A DNA stretch of 64,000 nt from Paraburkholderia caledonica NBRC 102488 (GTDB lineage: Bacteria; Pseudomonadota; Gammaproteobacteria; Burkholderiales; Burkholderiaceae). Positions 55,549-63,243 of the stretch are shown one piece after another (the stretch's first letter is position 1; the number at the start of each line of letters is the position of its first letter). The translations under genes were made by a program, and so were the position numbers. The DNA lies in contig NZ_BAYE01000010.1 of assembly GCF_000685095.1 (NCBI RefSeq), positions 163,633 through 227,632 of the forward strand, in the 5' to 3' direction. The notes beneath the pieces were generated by a model. It was not told the origin of the DNA. It saw only the letters and a program-made list of their open reading frames with translations, and made no database searches.

Positions 55549-56919
55549 ATGAATAACCACGACGCCGGATATAGCCAAGCGCGCCTGAGCAGGTCTGCCG
55601 GGTTGCTCGCATTGAGTCTCTCGATGACTCTCACTTTAAGTCTCGCGGCGTGCGCGTCCGGTGCGGTCGATATCGGCGACACCGGGCTGGGCCCGCATCC
55701 GCCACTGCCCGCGCCGCAAACGTCGCTGTTGCCGACGGTGAACATCGCGCCCGTTCAGGCGCGCGACAGCCAAAGCGTCCCCGTTGCGCCGCAAGGCTTC
55801 AAGGTGACGGCGTTCGCGAGCGGGCTCGACCATCCGCGCTGGGTGTATCCGCTGCCGAACGGCGATCTGCTGGTCGCCGAGAGCAATGCACCGGCTCAGC
55901 ACGATGAGGATCAGGGAATTGTCGGCTGGATCCGCAAACAGGTGATGAAGCAGGTGATGAAGCGCGCGGGCGCGGGCGTGCCGAGCCCCGACCGGATCGT
56001 GCTGCTGCACGGCCAGGGCGACAGCGCACAAAGCCGCTACGTGTTCCTGTCGGGGCTTCACTCGCCTTTCGGCATGGCGCTCGTCGGCGACTACCTTTAC
56101 GTCGCCGATACCGACGCGCTGCTGCGCTTTCCGTACCACGCCGGCGACACGCACATCACTGCGGCGCCCGAGAAGGTAGCCGACCTGCCGGCGGGGCCGA
56201 TCAACCATCATTGGACCAAGAATGTCGTGGCGAGCCGCGACGGACAGCGCCTCTATGTTACGGTCGGCTCGAACAGCAACGCCGCGGAGAACGGCATTCA
56301 GGCCGAAGAGGGCCGGGCGCTCATCCTCGAATTGACGCTTGCGAGCGGGCGCTCGCGCGTGTTCGCGTCGGGTCTTCGCAATCCGAACGGGATGGACTGG
56401 CAACCTGATAGCGGCGCATTGTGGGCCGCGGTCAACGAGCGCGACGAGCTGGGCGACGACCTCGTGCCCGACTACATGACCGCGGTGAAAGACGGCGGCT
56501 TCTACGGATTTCCCTATAGCTACTATGGGCAACATGTCGATACGCGCGTGAAGGAGCAGCGCCCCGACAAGGTGGCGAGCGCGCTCACGCCGGACTATGC
56601 GCTCGGCAACCACACCGCGTCGCTCGGATTGGCGTTCTATACCGGCAGGAGTTTTCCACGGCAATACTGGGGCGGTGCATTTGTCGGACAGCATGGGTCA
56701 TGGAACCGCAAGCAGCATAGCGGCTATAAGGTTATTTTCGTGCCGTTCGCGGACGGGCGGCCGGCAGGGATGCCGGAGACTTTTCTCAGCGGCTTTCTGA
56801 GCTCGGACGGGCATGCGTTTGGGCGGCCGGTTGGTGTGGCTGTTGACAAGGCGGGCGCGTTGTATGTCGCCGACGACGTGGGTAACGTCGTCTGGAAAGT
56901 CGTTTATAGCGGCAACTGA
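55549..56919 (+). CDS. Lipoprotein PQQ-dependent sugar dehydrogenase
   Basis: A 456-residue exported protein. A signal peptide ends in lipobox SLAAC (Cys34), so it is lipid-anchored in the periplasm. The mature part (residues 60-455) is a six-bladed beta-propeller of the Gdh/YliI/sorbosone dehydrogenase type with repeated D-W/Y-containing blades: FKVTAFASGLDHPRWVYPLPNGDLLVAE, LPAGPINHHWTKNVVAS, GSGNSN-type VGSNSNAAENG, and AFVGQHGSWNR. It probably oxidises aldoses with PQQ. An in-frame KQVMKQVMK duplication sits near residue 125. It is 38 bp after the TreS-like gene and may be cotranscribed. Confidence 0.88.
   Translation: MNNHDAGYSQARLSRSAGLLALSLSMTLTLSLAACASGAVDIGDTGLGPHPPLPAPQTSLLPTVNIAPVQARDSQSVPVAPQGFKVTAFASGLDHPRWVYPLPNGDLLVAESNAPAQHDEDQGIVGWIRKQVMKQVMKRAGAGVPSPDRIVLLHGQGDSAQSRYVFLSGLHSPFGMALVGDYLYVADTDALLRFPYHAGDTHITAAPEKVADLPAGPINHHWTKNVVASRDGQRLYVTVGSNSNAAENGIQAEEGRALILELTLASGRSRVFASGLRNPNGMDWQPDSGALWAAVNERDELGDDLVPDYMTAVKDGGFYGFPYSYYGQHVDTRVKEQRPDKVASALTPDYALGNHTASLGLAFYTGRSFPRQYWGGAFVGQHGSWNRKQHSGYKVIFVPFADGRPAGMPETFLSGFLSSDGHAFGRPVGVAVDKAGALYVADDVGNVVWKVVYSGN
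55938..55967 (+). repeat. Short in-frame 12-bp duplication
   Basis: CAGGTGATGAAG repeats head to tail in the PQQ dehydrogenase gene and encodes QVMKQVMK. It is a small slippage event. Confidence 0.6.
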
Positions 56920-57080
56920 CGATGAACCGCGAGTGCAATACGGCGGCGCCGCGTTCGGTGAGTGGGCCGCCTCCAAGCGTCCCGCCGTAGCCTGCCGGAT
57001 TTGCCCGGTAAAATACCGCCCACTACCGACGGCGCGGAAGGCCTGATCTCCGCCTGCTTACTTTGAATTTCGAGGCGTTC

Positions 57081-59087
57081 ATGTCCATGGAAACAGACAC
57101 CGTCACCGATGAACGGGTGGCTCACATTGCAGACCGCATGGTTGGCGAAGGCAAGAAAGTTTCCGCGCTGGCGGTCTGGACAGAGGTGCGCAGCGGCTCG
57201 ATCGTCGCCGTGTCCGCGGCGCTCGAGCGTTGGCGTGCGGCGCGGCAACCCGCGCCGGAGGCTGCGCCTGTCGCGACCGGCTTGCCGGAAGACGTTGCCC
57301 AAACCATGCTGAACGCCGCGGGCAATATATGGGCGAGCGCCCGCGAGGAAGCTGAGCGCATCGTCAATCAGCGGCTTGCCGTGGCAAGCGAGCACGCCGG
57401 TGCGATTGCCGCGGAGCGTGACGAGGCGCTAGTCGAATATCAGAACAAGCTGGCCGAAGCCGAGCTGGCGCGCGAGCGCGTCGCGACGCTCACGAACGCG
57501 CTGAGCATTTCGGAAGACGCGGTGAATCGCCTCGCGACCGAACTGTCGGCGTTACGGGACCGGGCGAAAGCCGCTGAAGAGCGCGTCGCCGAGCTCGAGG
57601 ACCGCACCGCGGAGGCGGAAGCGCGCGTGGCCCAGACCGAGGAGCGCGAAGCGGCGGCCGAGGCGCGCGTCGCAGAGGCCGAGCAGCGTGCGGCAGCTGC
57701 GGAGGAGCGGGTTGCAGAGGCCGAAGAGCGGGCTTCGACTGCAGAGGCGCGTGTTGCACAGGCAGACGAACTGGTCGCCACGGCAGAGACGCGTGTCGCG
57801 CAAGCCGAAGAGCGCGCAACGACCGCGCAAGCGCGCGTGGCAGAAGCAGAAGAACGCGCATTGGCGGCGCAAGCGGGCATCGCGCAGGCCGACGAACGCG
57901 CCTCGGCAGCAGAGGCGCGCATTGCAGAGGCAGAGGAGCGTGCAGCCGGTGCGGCGGCGCGAGCCGCAGAAGCCGAAGAGCGTGCGTCGACAGCGCAAGC
58001 GCGCATTGCCCACGCTGAAGAAAGCGCCGAGGAACACGCTTCGGCGGCGCAAGCACGCATTGCAGAGGCTGAAGAACGCGCGTCGGCAGCACAAGCCAAG
58101 CTGCAAGCCGTCGAAACATCCCTGAACGAAGAACGTCAGGCGCGCGAAGCGTTGAGCAACGCTACCGTCGCCAAGGACGAGGAGATCGCGCGTCTTATCG
58201 AAGAGCGCGATGCCGCGCGCCACGAGGCGGCCACGCTTGGTGAAGCCGGTCAGACACACGCGCGCGAAGTGCAGAAATGGGCGGACGAATCTAGCGCGGC
58301 GTCGTCGCGTGCCCAGGACGCCGCGTTACAGGCGAGCGAAAGCCTCGCGCAGCTTGCGGCGTTGCAGACCGAACTGGATCAGGCCCGCGCCGAGCTGGCG
58401 GCACACCGCGAGGCGAGCTCGGTTCACGCCGACGAAGCAGCCGCCCAGCGCGCCGAGGTCGAACGCGTGCGGCAGGAACTCGATGCCGCCCGCGAACAGC
58501 TCGTCGCCATGAGCGAAGCCAATGCGACCGCGACGGCGGAGACTAGCCGGCTCGCAGAGCAGGCATCGGCGGCGGCGAGCCGCGCAGAGACGGCGGAACA
58601 GCGTGCCGCAGATCTCGAGCGCCAGCTTGCCGAACTCGAAACAGCACATGCGCAGCGACTGGAACAGGCCCAGCAACATTCCCTGTCGCCGGATAGCCCG
58701 TCGCCTGTTTCCGAATCGAAGGAAGCGGTAATGGCCGACGAAATCGCGTCGCTACGCCGTCAGATGTCCACTCAGGCGAAGGCGCACGAGAAGGCGTACA
58801 GCGAACTTCGTACGCTGGCCGAGCAGTGGGTCGCACATGCAAAGGAACTCAAGCAGCGGCTCAGCGCGACGAATCAGAAGGTGACCTTCCTGGACGCGCG
58901 CAGCGCGGCGGAAGTCGCGCTTCTACGACGGCTGTCGTCCGAGCTTGAACGCCTCAAACCGGATCACGATCTGGTGTCGCGCGACGCGCAGCAAAAGCTC
59001 GTCAGCGCGGCGCTCGCCGAGCGCCTCGAACAGAAGGGCTATCGGTACGATCCGGCGACCGCGGTCATATCGAAGATCGAAGCCTGA
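57081..59087 (+). CDS. KfrA-like DNA-binding protein with long coiled coil
   Basis: A 668-residue protein. The N-terminal 60 residues (TVTDERVAHIADRMVGEGKKVSALAVWTEVRSGSIVAVSAALERWRAAR) match the KfrA_N DNA-binding domain of plasmid proteins. Residues about 80-600 form a coiled coil, including twelve or so repeats of a 14-residue unit (AEARVAEAEERAAA type). The C-terminus (LRTLAEQWVAHAKELKQRLSATNQKV..., SKIEA) is a second short domain. Plasmid KfrA is about 300-350 residues, so the coil is extended. ATG 57081 has GAGG five bases upstream. It may tether DNA or organise filaments; the role is unknown. Confidence 0.8.
   Translation: MSMETDTVTDERVAHIADRMVGEGKKVSALAVWTEVRSGSIVAVSAALERWRAARQPAPEAAPVATGLPEDVAQTMLNAAGNIWASAREEAERIVNQRLAVASEHAGAIAAERDEALVEYQNKLAEAELARERVATLTNALSISEDAVNRLATELSALRDRAKAAEERVAELEDRTAEAEARVAQTEEREAAAEARVAEAEQRAAAAEERVAEAEERASTAEARVAQADELVATAETRVAQAEERATTAQARVAEAEERALAAQAGIAQADERASAAEARIAEAEERAAGAAARAAEAEERASTAQARIAHAEESAEEHASAAQARIAEAEERASAAQAKLQAVETSLNEERQAREALSNATVAKDEEIARLIEERDAARHEAATLGEAGQTHAREVQKWADESSAASSRAQDAALQASESLAQLAALQTELDQARAELAAHREASSVHADEAAAQRAEVERVRQELDAAREQLVAMSEANATATAETSRLAEQASAAASRAETAEQRAADLERQLAELETAHAQRLEQAQQHSLSPDSPSPVSESKEAVMADEIASLRRQMSTQAKAHEKAYSELRTLAEQWVAHAKELKQRLSATNQKVTFLDARSAAEVALLRRLSSELERLKPDHDLVSRDAQQKLVSAALAERLEQKGYRYDPATAVISKIEA
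57567..58120 (+). repeat. 42-bp coding repeat array (14-residue coiled-coil units)
   Basis: About twelve degenerate 42-bp units encode A-x-A-R-V-A-x-A-E-E-R-A-x-x. One unit (near 58000-58050) carries four extra residues (HAEESAEEHASA), a stutter that shifts the heptad register. Unit count could vary between strains by recombination. Confidence 0.8.
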
Positions 59088-59125
59088 CGCGTCGGCGCGT
59101 CAGCGCGTCAGGCAGCGCCGCGTGC

Positions 59126-59434
59126 TTATAACGGCTTGGGCGGCGAGCCGTCGTCGTCGATGCTGTGACTGGCCTCGCCCGGCAGCGAGGTCGTGTCGCG
59201 CAGTTGCGTCTCTTCTGCATTTTTTTGCACGACCTTGTCGGCATCGGCTTCGTCGATTGCGTTGAGCCGATTGCCGCCCGGCGTGCGCGGCGTGCCCGGC
59301 GCCGGCGTCGGGACCGCTCGTGGCTGAGCCGGCCCCGGCCCCGACAACCCCTCTTGCGAAGGCGTGGACGGCGAGGGCGGCGTGGCGGGGTCGCTGTTCG
59401 AAGAAGAGGAAGAAGCGTCTTGATCGTCGGTCAT
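59126..59434 (-). CDS. Disordered acidic Pro/Ser-rich protein
   Basis: A 102-residue protein with low-complexity sequence: SSSSSNSDPATPPSPSTPS, then PRAVPTPAPGTPRTPGG, then an acidic end (DADKVVQKNAEETQLRDT, SIDDDGSPPKPL). It is almost certainly intrinsically disordered. AAGGAG lies nine bases before ATG 59434. It ends 38 bp from the end of the KfrA-like gene, on the opposite strand. Function unknown. Confidence 0.7.
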   Translation of the reverse strand: MTDDQDASSSSSNSDPATPPSPSTPSQEGLSGPGPAQPRAVPTPAPGTPRTPGGNRLNAIDEADADKVVQKNAEETQLRDTTSLPGEASHSIDDDGSPPKPL

Positions 59435-59564
59435 GGGTTCATCTCCTTGGCTGGGGTCGTCACGAACGGCGCACGAACGACATTTGCGTGCAATGCCTAT
59501 CGCAGACACAGCACGCGCCGTTCCATCAGGCCTCGCCTGCAACCGTTGCGAACGGCGGACCGGC

Positions 59565-60341
59565 TCAGCGCAGCACGCGCGCGACGAGCGGCAGATGATC
59601 CGACGCGATTCGCGCGGGCTTGCTCCGATGCACCTCGATATCGACGAGACGCGCGGCCGGATGCACCCACACGCGGTCCAGTGCAAAAGTCGGAAAGCGC
59701 GAAGGAAACGTGCGCGGCGCGGCCACCCGGCCGAAGCGCGTGAGAAGCGCGCGCAGCGGCCATCCCCAAACGAACCATTCATTCAGATCCCCGAGCAGGA
59801 TGACGGGGAGATCCGGCGTATCGAACGCTTCCAGCAGCAGCCGCACCTGCGCGCGGCGTTCGCGCGCCGACAGGCCCAGATGTGTCGCGACAATGCGCAT
59901 CACGCCATGGCCGGTTTCTATATCGACGTCGAGCGCGCCGCGCGCTTCGCGGCTGCCAAACGACAGGTCCAGCGTGCGCACGGCTCGTACCGGGAGATTC
60001 GTCAGCACCGCGTTGCCGAAGCGCCGGTCGGGACCGTCGAGCGTCGGCCCTGGCACCGCGTGCATGCCGGTCAGATCCTGCAATTCGCGCAGCACGTCGA
60101 TGCTCGCCGCGCCGCCGAGCGGCACTTCCTGCAACGCGACCACATCGGCCTTCAGAGCCGTAATCACTTGCGCGATCCGGGCCGCCGAGCGTTTGCCGTC
60201 CGTGCCCACGGCTCCGTGAATGTTGTACGTGGCGATGCGCAGCGGCTCGCCCGCATCGCTCGAATGTGCGGGCATCGTTCGCATACGCGGCGCCGGCTGC
60301 GCTTCGTCGAGCGTCACTGTATCGTTCGCGCGGCCGCTCAT
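59565..60341 (-). CDS. Endonuclease/exonuclease/phosphatase (EEP) family protein
   Basis: A 258-residue EEP-fold phosphodiesterase. Motifs are IATYNIHGAVG (Asn), ALQEVPLG (Glu), VLTNLPVRAVRTL, IVATHLGLS (His), LLGDLNEW (Asp/Asn), DRVWVHP and SDHLPLVARV (Asp/His). This is the full catalytic set. It overlaps the PLD-VTT gene by 4 bp (TGA/ATG). E. coli also pairs an EEP protein (YbhP) with a phospholipase D-type cardiolipin synthase (ClsB), so this gene may act on the same lipid substrate. Direct evidence is lacking. Confidence 0.88.
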   Translation of the reverse strand: MSGRANDTVTLDEAQPAPRMRTMPAHSSDAGEPLRIATYNIHGAVGTDGKRSAARIAQVITALKADVVALQEVPLGGAASIDVLRELQDLTGMHAVPGPTLDGPDRRFGNAVLTNLPVRAVRTLDLSFGSREARGALDVDIETGHGVMRIVATHLGLSARERRAQVRLLLEAFDTPDLPVILLGDLNEWFVWGWPLRALLTRFGRVAAPRTFPSRFPTFALDRVWVHPAARLVDIEVHRSKPARIASDHLPLVARVLR

Positions 60342-62548
60342 TGGCGCCTCATCAGCACGCGCCGCAGGACAAGCGACATCGAGACGAGTGCGACGCCGAT
60401 CGCGGCGACCAGCAGCAAAGAAAGCGGCGTCGGATGCGTGAGCGCTGTGACTAGTTGACGGGCGAACGAAGTCGCGAGCACCACGCCTGGCGCCATGCCG
60501 ATCGCAGTGCCCGCCATGAAGTCCCAAAAGCGGATATGCGATGCGCCCGCCGCGAGATTGACGATTGAAAAGGGCGCCACCGGCACGAGCCGCAACAGGA
60601 TCATTGCGACCAGCCCTTTGCTGCGCAGCCGTTCGCTGAGCTGATTCAGGCGTTCGCCAGCCAGTTCGCGCACTGCGTCGCGACCGAGCCAGGCGCCCGC
60701 AGCCCAGCCCGCCGCCGCGGCGATCAGCGTTCCGGCGAGCGCGTAGGCGGCCCCGGCTATCGCGCCGAACACCAGCCCGGTTACGGCGATCAGCAAGGTG
60801 ACCGGCACCGACAGCAGAGCGGCCACTGCGTACATCGCGACTACCGCAATTGGACCGAAATGCGTTGCGGCGAGCCGTTGTGCGTCGGCGGTCAGCTTGG
60901 CGAAGCTCAACTCATGACCGAACGGCGTGAAGCGCCACGCAATGGTCAGCGCGACGACGCCGAGCGCGAGCGCGCCGAGCACCAGCAGCTTCGCAATAAC
61001 GGGACGACGCGTGGGCTCGGGCAGGAATTGCGCGAGGAGTTCATTGGCCTCGATCGGCGCTTCGGGATCGAGAACGTGAACGCGATCGGCAATGTCGCGC
61101 AACTCGGGCGGCACCTCCGGCGTCAACGGTACAAGCGTGCGCGCCGAGTGTCCTTTCAGGCTTGCGATGGCCGCGTTGAGACGCCCATGGCGCGCGAGCG
61201 CCCGCTCCACGTCTGTCTCGCTCGAATCGAGATGTTCGGCGAGCAGCCGGTTGCGAATGCGCGCAATCGCTGCTTGCCTGAGCGGATTGTCCCGGGCGTC
61301 GATCACGATGCAGCACTCGGAGTCGAGCACCATCGACCGATTGTTCAGATTGGCACTGCCGATCACCAGCAAACGGTCGTCGGCGATCATGATCTTGCTG
61401 TGCACGTTGATGAACCGACCGTTCGGGGCATCGACGGCCGGCGCATACATGGCATATCGGCCGTTGCTGTCCGCGGCCTCAAGCAGCTTGTGCAGACGCG
61501 CCCGCAGAACGCCCATTGTCGCTTCCTGGAGCCAGCCGCTTTGCCGGTAAGGGCAGACAACCGCAAGGTCGGGGCCGTTTTCTTCCGCGATGCGTTTTTG
61601 CAGCGCCGAGCCGACCGAATTCGCCGTGAAATACTGATTCTCGACATAAATATTGCGGCGCGCGGCGGCCACGGTAGACAGATGCAACGCCTTCACCTGC
61701 TGGATCGCTGGCCTGCCGTCGTATGCGGGCTCGGTGAGCGAAATGCCCAGGTCGATATCGGCGAAATCGGGTTCGATGCCCGACGGCCACAAATCGGTCC
61801 GCGGCGGCGGCTTTCCGTTGAACGGCCGGCCGGCCTTGTCGCTGCGGCGCGAGCGGCGCCAGCGTTCGCGGGCCAGATGCGCGATGGCGGCGGCAGCGGG
61901 GCCGTCGAACATCAGTTGCGCGTCGTGCATCGGCTCGTAGCTCGTCTTGCCGAGATTCTTGCGCAGCGGATCGTCCGGCCGATGCTCGGGCGTGTCCCAA
62001 CGCGAACCGGTGAGGTCGATGCCGCCGGTAAACGCGAGGCTGTCGTCGATCACGACGATTTTCTGATGATGCGACGCACCCAGCGGATGACGTCCGTCCA
62101 GCCGGAACCAAAGGCGCCGATGCGCGTGCCACGCGGGCTTGTAGGATGGCAGCCATTCGCGCTCGAATGCGTACAGCATCGCGAAATCCCAGCCGAGCAG
62201 ATAGATGCGCAACTGCGGATTCGCGTCGAGCACGGCGCACAGGAACTCGGAGAGCCTGGGGGGAAAGCCGTCGTCGGCGCCGCCGGGGACGAGTTCGATG
62301 CGGCTGTCGATATCCCATCCCAGGATAAAAATGGAATGACGTGCGCGCGGAATCATCTCGCGCAACACCGCGTAGTAGGAGGCGGCGTCGATCAGCACGC
62401 TCGCGCGGTGCGCCTTCAGAATCCATTCGCAGGTCGAGCGGGTGTCCATCACCTCGCCGTTCGGAACGGCGGGCGGCGCGTCGGCGGTGTCCCGCGACGG
62501 CGACGGCGCATCCAGCAGATCGGATTCTATCGGGTCAGGTTCACTCAT
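60338..62548 (-). CDS. Phospholipase D-family domain fused to VTT/DedA membrane domain
   Basis: A 736-residue fusion. Residues about 40-480 form a two-motif PLD domain: HHQKIVVIDD and HSKIMIADD (HxKx4D), with GGIDLTGSRWD and GSANLNNRSM following each. Residues about 535-736 form a VTT/SNARE-associated (DedA/TVP38-like) membrane domain with several hydrophobic segments, the FGAIAGAAYALAGTLIAAAAGWAAGAWLGRD loop and the RLVPVAPFSIVNLAAG motif. The PLD part is of the cardiolipin synthase/phosphatidyltransferase type. ATG 62548 is chosen over the first ATG of the open frame. It is coupled to the EEP gene downstream. Confidence 0.88.
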   Translation of the reverse strand: MSEPDPIESDLLDAPSPSRDTADAPPAVPNGEVMDTRSTCEWILKAHRASVLIDAASYYAVLREMIPRARHSIFILGWDIDSRIELVPGGADDGFPPRLSEFLCAVLDANPQLRIYLLGWDFAMLYAFEREWLPSYKPAWHAHRRLWFRLDGRHPLGASHHQKIVVIDDSLAFTGGIDLTGSRWDTPEHRPDDPLRKNLGKTSYEPMHDAQLMFDGPAAAAIAHLARERWRRSRRSDKAGRPFNGKPPPRTDLWPSGIEPDFADIDLGISLTEPAYDGRPAIQQVKALHLSTVAAARRNIYVENQYFTANSVGSALQKRIAEENGPDLAVVCPYRQSGWLQEATMGVLRARLHKLLEAADSNGRYAMYAPAVDAPNGRFINVHSKIMIADDRLLVIGSANLNNRSMVLDSECCIVIDARDNPLRQAAIARIRNRLLAEHLDSSETDVERALARHGRLNAAIASLKGHSARTLVPLTPEVPPELRDIADRVHVLDPEAPIEANELLAQFLPEPTRRPVIAKLLVLGALALGVVALTIAWRFTPFGHELSFAKLTADAQRLAATHFGPIAVVAMYAVAALLSVPVTLLIAVTGLVFGAIAGAAYALAGTLIAAAAGWAAGAWLGRDAVRELAGERLNQLSERLRSKGLVAMILLRLVPVAPFSIVNLAAGASHIRFWDFMAGTAIGMAPGVVLATSFARQLVTALTHPTPLSLLLVAAIGVALVSMSLVLRRVLMRRQ

Positions 62549-63129
62549 GGTGGTCCGTGCGACTGTCAGTGGGTATATGCGGATGCAAGTGGCATTCCAT
62601 GGCGCGGCCGGCGCTGCTGTCAGCCGTTTTCGCGTGTCAGCCGGGACGCGGCTTGTAGTTGCGCTTTGTAAGGTTTGAAATTTTGGCGGCGGTGGGCGCT
62701 GTTTTTTCAGTCGCAAGGCTTTCGGCTTTTTGCGCTGGAGTCGCGTGCGATGTCTCGCGGGTCGTCGTGTAGCGGTGGTTGATGTCGCTCAGTCTCGCGT
62801 GGCGTCAGATTTTCAGACGATGCTGCGGCGAATTTTCTGAATTTGCAGGGGTGGTTTGCTTCAGCGTGCGGATTGGACGGGATCTGTTCTAGAGTAATTC
62901 GGCCGCTGATAGGTGAGCGGCTGCGTTAACGCGTCGTTTTTAGTGGGGGAGCATTTGGATTGATGTTGCCTTCTGCTGGTTGCTGCTAACCGGTAAAGGC
63001 CGGGATCGATTCAAACATGCAAAGGCGAGCCCTCACTGGAAAAAGGGGGGCGCGGAGATATTTCGTAGGATTCCAAAACGTCCGGACAGCCAGCGGCATA
63101 TGAAACATAACTTTTAGAGGGGGCTAACA
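62549..63129. other. 581-bp non-coding region upstream of vgrG
   Basis: No supported gene on either strand. The sequence is less GC-rich and has more T runs than its surroundings, including TTTTTT near 62701, and a stop-rich frame structure. It should contain the promoters of the PLD-VTT gene (minus) and the vgrG unit (plus). I see no clear -35/-10 pair, att site or tRNA. Confidence 0.5.
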
Positions 63130-63243
63130 ATGTCGTGGCTTTTCCAGCCGCGTACGTCGGACACGACCGGCGATGCGCAGACGCAATCGGCGGGCAAGCC
63201 GCTTCCCACGGTTCCCCGACCCGCTGAAGCGAGGCAAGCATGA
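63130..63243 (+). CDS. Possible 37-codon leader ORF coupled to vgrG
   Basis: ATG 63130 follows GAGGGGG (eight to nine bases upstream). The frame encodes MSWLFQPRTSD then a Thr/Gln/Pro-rich stretch and ends TGA at 63243. Its stop overlaps the vgrG start (ATGA). The strong site and overlap favour translation, but the sequence is low complexity and not matched to any family I know, so it may be a leader that couples vgrG translation. Confidence 0.55.
   Translation: MSWLFQPRTSDTTGDAQTQSAGKPLPTVPRPAEARQA

Noticed and set aside
57440..58120. Long Ala- or Leu/Pro-rich open frames on the minus strand and dense DNA repeats suggestive of a CRISPR-like or repeat array
   Set aside because: They are opposite or frame-shifted readings of the 14-residue coiled-coil repeat; units are 42 bp, degenerate, contiguous and coding, with no spacers.
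62549..63129. Island boundary or tRNA/att site before vgrG
   Set aside because: No tRNA, integrase, direct repeats or insertion sequence is visible; the T-rich composition alone is not evidence.
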